A DNA stretch of 22,936 bases from Bacillota bacterium (GTDB taxonomy: Bacteria; Bacillota; Clostridia; Peptostreptococcales; Anaerovoracaceae): the NCBI GenBank assembly GCA_016282655.1, contig JAEELK010000152.1:1-22936 (forward strand), given 5' to 3'. Under the pieces are notes generated by a model. That model saw nothing but the letters and a program-made list of their open reading frames with translations, was not told the DNA's origin and made no database searches. The number at the start of each line of letters is the position of its first letter. Within the stretch, counting starts at the first letter, position 1. Shown piece after piece: positions 6,714-13,431 of this stretch. The position numbers and the translations under genes were made by a program.

Positions 6714-9710
6714 TTAATACAGACAGTATACCATCTTGGCCATCTGGCCGCGCGTCACGGGATCCTGCGGGAGCAGCTTCCCGTTCGAGCCGGAGATGAC
6801 GCCCTGGCTCAGCAGGCTGCGCAGGTACGGCGCCGCCCAGCCAGCCACGCTGCCGCCGTCCGGGAAGCCCGCGAGATCCGTCTCCGCGTAGCCGCGCGCC
6901 TGGCTGCGTCCCAGGATCGTCATGGCCTCCTGCCGCGAGATGGAGCTGTTCGGCTTGAAGTAGAGCTTTCCGCTCGCGCTGTCCAGGCTGCCCGTCACGT
7001 AGCCCAGGCTGTACATCGCCTTCACCTGGGAGAGCGCCCAGGCGGGGATCTCCGTCAGGTCCGCGAAGGGCAGCTCCACCGCGCTGTAGGCGGAAAGGTC
7101 CTCCACCAGCCAGTTCGACATGATCACCGCGAACTCGCTGCGGCTCATGTTCTTGTCCGGCTGATAATAGAGACCGTCGTCTTTTTTCACGCCGTTGATG
7201 ATCCCCTGCGCGCGGAGATAAGTCGTATAGCGCTCCGCCCAGTGCCCTGCCATGTCCGCGAAGGGCGCTTCCTCCCCGTCTCCGGGGATCTCATAGAAGA
7301 AGCGGCTCAGGTTCCCGCTGAGGTCGCTCGCGAGCAGGCTGATCTTGTGGCTCCGCCCGTCCGCCTCCGGCAGCTGTGCCGTGAGGAAGCCGCCGCTGAG
7401 CGTGAACGCGAGCGGCGCGCCGTCGAAGCTGAGCGCGATCTGAGAGCCCGCGGGATTGGGATCGCCCGCGTCGCTGATCAGGGCCCGGAAGACGCCGGCC
7501 TCCGCGCCGCCGCCGATCTCCGGCGGATCCAGATCCGTCAGCGCGTCTTCCAGCAGCAGGAACTGGTCCAGACAGAAACTGCCCTGCGCCTCTTCTTTTT
7601 CGCTCGATACGCTGATGCCGCGGAAGAGGCTCGCGTTCTCCGGCAGCGCCACCAGGACCTGCTTCCATTCCCGGCTCTCCAGGCTGCCGGCATCCAGCAG
7701 CGTCTCGCCGGCATCGGTCTTGAAGTGCAGCTGCAGGCGGTCCGTGCCGCCGTCGCCGCGCAGCCAGAAGCTGATGCAGCGGCTCTTGCCGCTCAGGTGC
7801 TGTCCGATGCTGAGGAGCGCCGTCTCCTCGTCCGTTGCCGAGATCTCATAATCCACCTTCATGCTCTGCTCGCCGTAGCGCACCAGGCTCTTATCCCGCA
7901 GGATCTCCGTCCGCAGGCGTTCCGGATCCGTGCTGCTGAAGAGGATGTTGCTGCCCTCAAAACCTTCGAAGCGCAAATTGCCGCTGCTGACCTTGACGGA
8001 CGCGGAAGCGCTGACACCGCCGACGCTGACCGTGACGCTCCCCTCTCCCCGGTTGCTCGCGGTGAAGACGCCGCGTTCATCGATGCTCCCGATGCCGCCG
8101 CTGACCGACCATTCGTAGCACGCCGGCGCGTCCCGCAGGATCTGATGCCGGAAGAAGCTCTGGGCGCTGAAGCTGATCTCCGTGCCCTGCTCGACGTTCA
8201 GGCTGCTGACCGCGCTTCCGTTCCGCAGCAGGACGACGCTGTCCGGACGGTCCACGACCAGGACTTCCGCCTCGCCCTCGGCGCCGCCGCCGCTGACGGA
8301 GACCTGTCCTTTTCCGGCCGCTCCGGCCAGGAAGACGCCCTCTTCGCTGACGCTCCCGATGCCGCCCGTGACGTCATAGGAAAGGCGCGCGGGAAGCTCG
8401 CAGGCGTAATAGCCCTTGTCCGTGGCCTTGACCTCAAAGCCGACCTCCGCGCCCTTGAGGAGCTGCAGCGAATAGGGATAGAGATGCAGATGCGCCGCGC
8501 TGCCCGTGGAGGAGGCACGGTTGAGGAGCAGGATGTAGTTGGCGCAGCGCCGCAGCGCGCCCTCGGAAGGCAGGCCGACCTCTTCCGGCGCTTCGCAGCC
8601 GGGATAGAGCGCGAGGAGCGCCGTGGAGCCGCCGCCGTCCAGATTGACCGCCTCCACGCAGCCGAGCTCGAGCATGCGGTAAGCCAGATCCTGCAGGCTG
8701 CTGCCGATGCTGTGCCCGCTGCGGCGGCCGTCCACCGTGTAGAGGACGACGTTTCCGTCGCTGCGGACGCCGAGCGCCGTGCGGGGATTCAGGCCGGTGT
8801 CCGTGCTCTTGACGTTGGTATAGCCGCCGCTGACCAGACTGCCGTAGCTGCCGATGGCATAGGCCGCCTCCGCCCAGCGCGGGTCTGTGATGAACAGATC
8901 GACGCGGACCGTATCCCCGGGCTGCAGGGCCCGCAGAGAGGACAGCGCGCCCACATAGGAAGTGTCCGAAGCGATGGAGAGCATCAGGCGGTCCTCCGCG
9001 AGGATGGCGCCGCCGCTGGTCTCCGCCGTGCTCAGGACGCTGCATTCCAGGCTGCTGCCCAGGCGCAGCTCGCCGCGGTCGATGGAGAGCATGACGTTGC
9101 AGCTGTCCATGGACGCTGCCGTGCTCTCCCCGTAGTCGCTGCTGTAGAGCATGAGCCCGGAGTTTTTGCTCAGGTTCTTGTTGAAGGAGACGTTGTTGAA
9201 GCTGCCGAAGGCTTCGTTGTCCGAACGCAGGCCGATGCTCAGGCCGGCGCTGCCGATCAGGACGCTGCCGTCCCGCAGAAAGCCGACCGAGGGATACTGG
9301 CTGTATTCGGAGCTCCGCAGCAGCCCGTCCTTCACCACCAGACCGATGGCCACGCCGTTGGCGGTGTCGAAGATGTCGCCGTTCAGGATGGCCAGGACCT
9401 GCTGCCCCGCCTCCTTCGCCTGCTCCAGGACCGTCCGGAACGCCGCCGCGCCGCGGATGTCGTTTCCGTAGGCGACCACGGCTTCCACGGTGTCGTCCGG
9501 GTCGTAGACCACGTAGTTTTCGCTGACCCGGTCCGCGCGGGCGCTGTTCCAGAACAGCGTTTGCTGCAGTTCGGCGCCGCGCGCGAGGCGCAGGCTGCTG
9601 CCGCCGATCTCTTCTCCCAGGGCGGAGGCCGAGACGCTCACGGGCGCGGCCGCAAGGCTCAGCGATAAGGCAAGCGCCGCCGCGCGGCGCAGGATCTTAT
9701 TTGAAATCAT
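6714..9710 (-). CDS. Secreted phosphodiester glycosidase (NAGPA-type) with Ig-like and SLH domains
   Basis: This 998-aa surface protein starts with a signal peptide (residues 1 to about 30). Residues about 75-395 form a phosphodiester-glycosidase (NAGPA/DUF2233) domain, with ILNGDIFD, NPRTALGVRSDGNVVLYTVDGR and the signature VNLDGGGSTALL at 355-366. Two bacterial Ig-like repeats follow, each with an SGGIGS/TGGIGS core (about 445-486 and 533-576), then a jelly-roll carbohydrate-binding-like region (about 578-720). Three SLH repeats (about 817-862, 881-932, 947-992) close the protein, with motif positions SRSE, SRQE and TRGQ. The family cleaves sugar-phosphodiester bonds, so teichoic-like or wall-linked phosphodiester glycans are possible substrates. 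SLH repeats would dock it on the pyruvylated polymer made by the neighbouring CsaB. The ribosome binding site GAAAGGAA overlaps the end of nnrD, whose stop lies 9 bases upstream. Confidence 0.9.
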   Translation of the reverse strand: MISNKILRRAAALALSLSLAAAPVSVSASALGEEIGGSSLRLARGAELQQTLFWNSARADRVSENYVVYDPDDTVEAVVAYGNDIRGAAAFRTVLEQAKEAGQQVLAILNGDIFDTANGVAIGLVVKDGLLRSSEYSQYPSVGFLRDGSVLIGSAGLSIGLRSDNEAFGSFNNVSFNKNLSKNSGLMLYSSDYGESTAASMDSCNVMLSIDRGELRLGSSLECSVLSTAETSGGAILAEDRLMLSIASDTSYVGALSSLRALQPGDTVRVDLFITDPRWAEAAYAIGSYGSLVSGGYTNVKSTDTGLNPRTALGVRSDGNVVLYTVDGRRSGHSIGSSLQDLAYRMLELGCVEAVNLDGGGSTALLALYPGCEAPEEVGLPSEGALRRCANYILLLNRASSTGSAAHLHLYPYSLQLLKGAEVGFEVKATDKGYYACELPARLSYDVTGGIGSVSEEGVFLAGAAGKGQVSVSGGGAEGEAEVLVVDRPDSVVLLRNGSAVSSLNVEQGTEISFSAQSFFRHQILRDAPACYEWSVSGGIGSIDERGVFTASNRGEGSVTVSVGGVSASASVKVSSGNLRFEGFEGSNILFSSTDPERLRTEILRDKSLVRYGEQSMKVDYEISATDEETALLSIGQHLSGKSRCISFWLRGDGGTDRLQLHFKTDAGETLLDAGSLESREWKQVLVALPENASLFRGISVSSEKEEAQGSFCLDQFLLLEDALTDLDPPEIGGGAEAGVFRALISDAGDPNPAGSQIALSFDGAPLAFTLSGGFLTAQLPEADGRSHKISLLASDLSGNLSRFFYEIPGDGEEAPFADMAGHWAERYTTYLRAQGIINGVKKDDGLYYQPDKNMSRSEFAVIMSNWLVEDLSAYSAVELPFADLTEIPAWALSQVKAMYSLGYVTGSLDSASGKLYFKPNSSISRQEAMTILGRSQARGYAETDLAGFPDGGSVAGWAAPYLRSLLSQGVISGSNGKLLPQDPVTRGQMAKMVYCLY

Positions 9711-9719
9711 GTCCGATCT

Positions 9720-10610
9720 TTAATTCCTTTCTGTTTCCGCGCTGCCGCGCAGGCTGCGGAACGCTTCCGGCAGGGCCTCTATGATGTCCGAGGCCACGAG
9801 GCTCTCTTCGCCGAGGCGCGCCGCGGCCAGATCCCCGGCCAGGCCGTGCAGATAGACGCCGCAGCAGGCCGCTGCGAAGGGAGCGATCCCCCTTGCCAGC
9901 AGAGCCGCGATGAGGCCGGAGAGGACGTCTCCGCTGCCGGCGGTCGCCATGCCGGGATTCCCGGTCCCGTTTTGCAGAAGATGTCCGTCCGGATCCGCCA
10001 CCAGAGTGCCTGCGCCCTTCAGCACCGCCACGGCGCCGTAGCGCTCCGCGAGCGCTTTGGCAGCGCCGCTCCGCGCCGCGTTGATCTCCCGCGCGGAGCA
10101 GCCCAGAAGGCGGCCGGCCTCCCCGGGGTGCGGCGTCAGCAGAAGGCGCGGGCCGCCGTTCCCGCCGGCCGCCTTCTCCGCCGCCAGGCGGGCCAAAGCG
10201 CTGTCTTCCGCCAGGCAGTTCAGCGCGTCCGCGTCCAGGAGCAGCGGTCCCTGCCAGTCCAGCAGCAGCCGCCGGATCCGGTCCCTGCTTTCCATCCCGC
10301 TGCCCAGGCCCGGGCCGGCATAGACCGCCGTGGCTTCCGCAAGCCCTTTCTGGAGCTGGTGATGCGGAAGGCAGGTGGCCTCCGGCACCGCGCTGTGCAG
10401 GGCGGGAAACAGCGCCTCATCCGTGCAGACGCGCATCAGGCCGGCGCCGCCCCGCAGAGCCGCGCGCGCGCTCAGGATGGCGGCGCCGCCCATGCCGGGG
10501 CTGCCGCAGAGGCCGAGCACCCGGCCGAACTCTCCTTTGTGGGCTTCTTTCCGGCGCGGCGGCAGGCAGGCCGCCACCGTCTCGCGTTCGATGCTGCGGA
10601 TCTCTTCCAA
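9720..10610 (-). CDS. nnrD: ADP-dependent (S)-NAD(P)H-hydrate dehydratase
   Basis: The 296-aa product is a ribokinase-fold NAD(P)HX dehydratase. It dehydrates damaged, hydrated NADH or NADPH back to the active cofactor, using ADP (or ATP) in the cytoplasm. Signatures visible are KGEFGRVLGLCGSPGMGGA near residue 25, LDADALN (125-131), LLTPHPGEAGRLLG (157-170) and NGTGNPGMATAGSGDVLSG with the catalytic-type Asp228. The partner epimerase domain NnrE, often fused at the N-terminus, is absent here and elsewhere in the window. The start is a TTG preceded by AAAGGAG at a 6-base gap; no in-frame ATG fits better. It is the first gene after a good promoter and is closely followed by the SLH gene. Confidence 0.93.
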   Translation of the reverse strand: MEEIRSIERETVAACLPPRRKEAHKGEFGRVLGLCGSPGMGGAAILSARAALRGGAGLMRVCTDEALFPALHSAVPEATCLPHHQLQKGLAEATAVYAGPGLGSGMESRDRIRRLLLDWQGPLLLDADALNCLAEDSALARLAAEKAAGGNGGPRLLLTPHPGEAGRLLGCSAREINAARSGAAKALAERYGAVAVLKGAGTLVADPDGHLLQNGTGNPGMATAGSGDVLSGLIAALLARGIAPFAAACCGVYLHGLAGDLAAARLGEESLVASDIIEALPEAFRSLRGSAETERN

Positions 10611-10652
10611 GACGCGCTCCTTTCATGGATGATAAATACTCATAGATATTTA

Positions 10653-10681
10653 ATTTTAGCCTTTTTTTCGCTTTCCGTAAA
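10653..10681 (-). promoter_or_regulatory. Sigma-A promoter for nnrD and the envelope operon
   Basis: On the minus strand a -35 TTTACG (10676-10681) and a -10 TAAAAT (10653-10658) are separated by exactly 17 bases in an AT-rich island. Transcription would begin near 10646, about 35 bases before the nnrD TTG. An imperfect inverted repeat (AAATACTC/GATATTT, about 10635-10651) sits at the start site and could be an operator, but this is weak. Confidence 0.7.
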
Positions 10682-10713
10682 GGCTTCTTCCGCAGAAAAA
10701 GCGCGGGTTTTTC

Positions 10714-10742
10714 TTTACGCCGGCCCGCTTTCATGGTAGGAT
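10714..10742 (+). promoter_or_regulatory. Sigma-A promoter for the two small membrane-protein genes
   Basis: A -35 TTTACG (10714-10719) and a -10 TAGGAT (10737-10742) lie 17 bases apart, about 40 bases upstream of the first small ORF. The -35 hexamer is the same as that of the divergent nnrD promoter. Confidence 0.6.
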
Positions 10743-10781
10743 ATTGCCACCATCCCGAACCCGTAAAGGAGTGCCTGTCTT

Positions 10782-10937
10782 ATGGAGACCTTCAAGACTT
10801 TTTGCGTCATATTCCTCGTGATCTGTGTCCTGCTCGCCATCCTGCTCTGCACCGGACATCTGAACTTCCTCATCGAGCTGATCGACGAAGCCCGCGGCGT
10901 CAAGAGCAGCCTGGCCCTTCCTGCCCTTTTCTCTTAG
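10782..10937 (+). CDS. Small single-pass membrane protein (51 aa), function unknown
   Basis: This short gene starts at the ATG at 10782, with AAAGGAG 10 bases upstream and a plausible promoter at 10714-10742. The product begins METFKTFCVIFLVICVLLAI and has one strong hydrophobic helix at about residues 6-24, followed by an amphipathic tail with the charged patch IELIDEARGVKSS. It ends in TAG at 10935-10937, 9 bases before the next small gene. I do not recognise a family. Promoter, ribosome binding site, tight spacing and a terminator after the second gene make it more than a chance ORF. Confidence 0.6.
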   Translation: METFKTFCVIFLVICVLLAILLCTGHLNFLIELIDEARGVKSSLALPALFS

Positions 10938-10946
10938 GGAGCCGTC

Positions 10947-11180
10947 ATGAGCGCGTTCGAGATCGTCATCGTCGCCATCGCGGTCCTGGTGGTGCTGGTC
11001 ACCGCCGTCTTCTTCCTCCTCCTCTTCACCGGAAGGCTGACGAGCTTCTTCGCCTGCGGAGAGGAGCTGGAGCCCACGCCGCGGCAGAAAAAAGCCATGG
11101 CCGAGGCGGAGGCCAAAGCCGGAGCCGCGGAGGACGCGGCCCGGGCGGAGGACGCGCCGGAGCCGAAAGATCCGCAGTAA
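10947..11180 (+). CDS. Small membrane protein with a charged Ala/Glu-rich tail (77 aa)
   Basis: The product has a transmembrane helix at about residues 4-27 (IVIVAIAVLVVLVTAVFFLL), a short loop, and a cytoplasmic-looking tail rich in Ala, Glu, Lys and Asp (EAEAKAGAAEDAARAEDAPEP) that probably forms a helix or stays disordered. A GGGAG site lies 6 bases before the ATG. It forms a two-gene unit with the 51-aa membrane protein and is followed directly by a strong hairpin terminator. No known family is recognised. The pair could be a small membrane complex, but that is only suggested by gene order. Confidence 0.68.
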   Translation: MSAFEIVIVAIAVLVVLVTAVFFLLLFTGRLTSFFACGEELEPTPRQKKAMAEAEAKAGAAEDAARAEDAPEPKDPQ

Positions 11181-11187
11181 ACAAAAG

Positions 11188-11220
11188 GCCGGACAGCAGA
11201 CGCTGTCCGGCTTTCTTTTT
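11188..11220 (+). terminator. Rho-independent terminator, likely bidirectional
   Basis: A 10-bp perfect stem GCCGGACAGC/GCTGTCCGGC (11188-11197/11202-11211) with loop AGAC is followed by TTTCTTTTT. On the other strand the stem is followed by CTTTTGTTT, so it could also stop transcripts from the LUD gene. A second, weaker hairpin (AAGCC..GGCTT, about 11258-11278) lies between it and the LUD stop. Confidence 0.88.
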
Positions 11221-11300
11221 CATAGGCCGTCCCCTTCGGGGAACCGTTTCCTTCGAAAAGCCCGCGCTTCGCAGGCTTCTTTTCCTTTTTGCGGCCGGGA

Positions 11301-11912
11301 TCAATAGCCCAGCTTCTCGTTGATCAGATAGATCGCCGTCGGCACCGCGTAAGGCTGCCGGTCGATGATCAGCGTGGCGTTGCAGATGCGGTCCGGCGAA
11401 TTGCAGTTCATGCAGCGGCCGAGCTCCGCGCAGGGCGTCTTGCGGCCCAGGCGCTTGCAGTTCGGCGGCGCGGCAACGTTCTTGATGCGCAGATAGGCCT
11501 CGTCCAGGCTGCCGGTGATCTTGTTGACGCCGGCGACGATCAGGAGCTGCTTGTGCCCGAAGAGCATGCCGGCCAGCCGGTTGCCGCTGCCGTCGATGTT
11601 GACGAGGCTGCCGGTCTCCGTGATGGCGTTGCTGCTGCTGAGGTAGAAGTCCGCGAGCGCCGCTTTCCGGTCGTTCGCGACCCGCTCCTCCGGGGTGGCG
11701 CCGCCGTGGCGGATCACGTCGCATCCCTTGGCTTCCAGGGCTTCCAGAAGGCCCATCTCCGCCAGCGTGACGGAGCCGCCGCAGCCCACGCTCACGCCGG
11801 CTTCGATCCGCTTTACGATATCTTCTTTGGCTTCCGCCGCGGTCTCAAAATATCTCGCTTCAAACCCATGCTGCCTGAGATTCTCCAGTGTCCGTTCCAC
11901 ACGTCCGTCCAT
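11301..11912 (-). CDS. LUD-domain (lactate-utilisation type) protein with a Cys cluster
   Basis: The 203-aa protein has the LUD (DUF162) core: VGCGGSVTLAEMGLL at 42-56, ITETGSLVNIDGSGNRLAGM at 97-116, and LLIVAGVNKI. Near the C-terminus it has five Cys in PPNCKRLGRKTPCAELGRC followed by MNC and RIC (Cys152, 161, 167, 170, 177), as in the stand-alone LUD subfamily with the CxxC spacing. LutC-type relatives take part in lactate oxidation, but lutA and lutB are not here, so that role cannot be assumed; the Cys cluster suggests metal or iron-sulfur binding. The ATG at 11912 was chosen because AAAGGAG lies 7 bases before it and the family start fits; a longer frame to 12047 would run through the promoter. 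Confidence 0.85.
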   Translation of the reverse strand: MDGRVERTLENLRQHGFEARYFETAAEAKEDIVKRIEAGVSVGCGGSVTLAEMGLLEALEAKGCDVIRHGGATPEERVANDRKAALADFYLSSSNAITETGSLVNIDGSGNRLAGMLFGHKQLLIVAGVNKITGSLDEAYLRIKNVAAPPNCKRLGRKTPCAELGRCMNCNSPDRICNATLIIDRQPYAVPTAIYLINEKLGY

Positions 11913-11973
11913 GTGAAGCTCCTTTCTGTTTCCTCCTTGCGTTCCGCGCCTCGTGCGCCGGAACCTTTCTTTC

Positions 11974-12002
11974 ATTTTAGCGGATAGGCTTGCAATCTTC
12001 AA
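11974..12002 (-). promoter_or_regulatory. Sigma-A promoter for the LUD gene
   Basis: On the minus strand the -35 TTGAAG (11997-12002) and -10 TAAAAT (11974-11979) are 17 bases apart. The -35 region interleaves with that of the divergent mgtE promoter. Confidence 0.6.
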
Positions 12003-12019
12003 GCAAATCAAAGTATAAT
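11990..12019 (+). promoter_or_regulatory. Sigma-A promoter for mgtE
   Basis: A consensus -10 TATAAT (12014-12019) with a -35 TTGCAA (11990-11995), spacer 18, lies 26 bases before the mgtE ATG. The leader is therefore only about 20 nt long, too short for an M-box magnesium riboswitch. Confidence 0.72.
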
Positions 12020-12045
12020 AATTGAATCGAAAGGAGTCGTCCGGC

Positions 12046-13431
12046 ATGGAGATGGAACTGGAACGGCAGCGGGAGGAATCCCTCGAGATCGTCCTCGACC
12101 TGCTGAAAGAAAAGAAATACGTGCCGGCCCGTCAGGAGCTTCTCACCAACAACAGCGTCGACATCGCGGAGATGCTGGAGGAGATCCGGGACGAGCTCGG
12201 GCTTGACGTTGCCATCATCATGCTGCGCTCCCTGCCCAAGGACGTCGTCGCGGACGTCTTCGCGGAGCTCAGTTCGGACAGCCAGGTGGAGATCATCGGC
12301 GGCATCACGGACAAGGAGATCAGCTACATCATCGCCGAGATGGACTTCGACGACATGATCGACGTCCTGGAAGAGCTGCCCGCCAACCTGGTGGACAAGA
12401 TCCTGGACCGCGCGCCGAAGGAAGAGCGCAAGCTCATCAACACCTTCCTCCACTATCCGGAGAACAGCGCCGGCAGCATCATGACGCCGGAGTACATCTC
12501 CCTGAAAAAGGACATGACGGTGAGCGAGGCCCTCGCCCGCATCCGCGCGCACGGCAAGGACAGCGAGACCATCTACACCTGCTACGTCAAAGACGAGAGC
12601 CGCCGTCTGATCGGCCTCGTCTCCCTGCGGAGCATGGTGGTCGCGGAGAGCAGCACGAAGATCGAAGATCTGATGATCCCCAGCGACGACCTGATCTGCG
12701 TCAACGTGCTGGACGACCAGGAGACGGTCTCCTCCCTCTTCACGCGTTACGGCTTTCTGGCCCTTCCGGTCGTGGACAAGGAAGAGCGCCTCGTCGGCAT
12801 CATCACCGTAGACGACATCCTGGACATCATCGAAGAAGAGACCACGGAGGACATCCAGAAGATGGCCGGTGTGGCCGCCTCCACGGACGAGTATCTGGAC
12901 ACCAGCGTCTGGCAGCACATGAAGAACCGCCTGCCCTGGCTGATCTTCCTGATGATCTCCTCCATGATCACCGGCGCCATCATCGTCCGCTTCGAAGGCC
13001 TGCTCTCGCAGGTGATCTCTCTGGTCTCCTATCTGCCGCTGCTCATGGGCACGGGCGGAAACTCCGGCTCGCAGGCCGCCACGCTGGTCATCCGCAGCCT
13101 TTCCATCGGCGAGCTGGACCTCCGGGACGCCGGAGCCGTCTTCTGGAAAGAGATCCGCGTCGGCTTCTGCGCCGGCCTCATCCTCAGCATCCTGAACTGC
13201 GCCAAGATCCTGCTCATAGACGGAGAGCCGCTTCTGGTGGCGATCACCGTCTGCGGCTCACTTCTTCTTGTTATCATGCTGGCCAAATCCATCGGCGCCA
13301 TGCTGCCGCTCCTGGCCAAGCGTCTGAACGTGGACCCCGCCCTCATGGCGAGCCCCATGATCGCCTCTCTGAACGACCTCATCACCGTCGTCGTCTATTT
13401 CCTGCTGGCCACCAGCATCCTCGGCCTTTAG
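12046..13431 (+). CDS. mgtE: Magnesium transporter MgtE
   Basis: The 461-aa protein has the full MgtE layout: an N-terminal superhelical domain (about 15-135), paired CBS domains (about 140-265: IMTPEYISLKKDMTV, LVGIITVDDILDII), a plug helix, and five membrane helices from about residue 297. The pore signature PLLMGTGGNSGSQAATLVIR is at 331-350, and an Asp in the last helices (Asp444, SLNDLI) matches the conserved ion-site Asp. It carries Mg2+ inward and is gated by Mg2+ binding in the cytoplasmic domains. The ATG at 12046 follows AAAGGAG by 9 bases; a TTG-started extension from 12022 would cover the binding site. Its stop overlaps the stop of the convergent TetR-GGDEF gene. Confidence 0.95.
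   Translation: MEMELERQREESLEIVLDLLKEKKYVPARQELLTNNSVDIAEMLEEIRDELGLDVAIIMLRSLPKDVVADVFAELSSDSQVEIIGGITDKEISYIIAEMDFDDMIDVLEELPANLVDKILDRAPKEERKLINTFLHYPENSAGSIMTPEYISLKKDMTVSEALARIRAHGKDSETIYTCYVKDESRRLIGLVSLRSMVVAESSTKIEDLMIPSDDLICVNVLDDQETVSSLFTRYGFLALPVVDKEERLVGIITVDDILDIIEEETTEDIQKMAGVAASTDEYLDTSVWQHMKNRLPWLIFLMISSMITGAIIVRFEGLLSQVISLVSYLPLLMGTGGNSGSQAATLVIRSLSIGELDLRDAGAVFWKEIRVGFCAGLILSILNCAKILLIDGEPLLVAITVCGSLLLVIMLAKSIGAMLPLLAKRLNVDPALMASPMIASLNDLITVVVYFLLATSILGL

Noticed and set aside
3761..9668. Very long plus-strand open frames of 955 and 1160 aa
   Set aside because: They mirror well-supported minus-strand genes (GT4-CsaB, SLH protein), show Ala/Arg/His/Asp-rich composition with no family motif, and have no ribosome binding site.
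12020..12045. M-box magnesium riboswitch in front of mgtE
   Set aside because: The promoter -10 is only 26 bases from the start codon, leaving no space for the aptamer.
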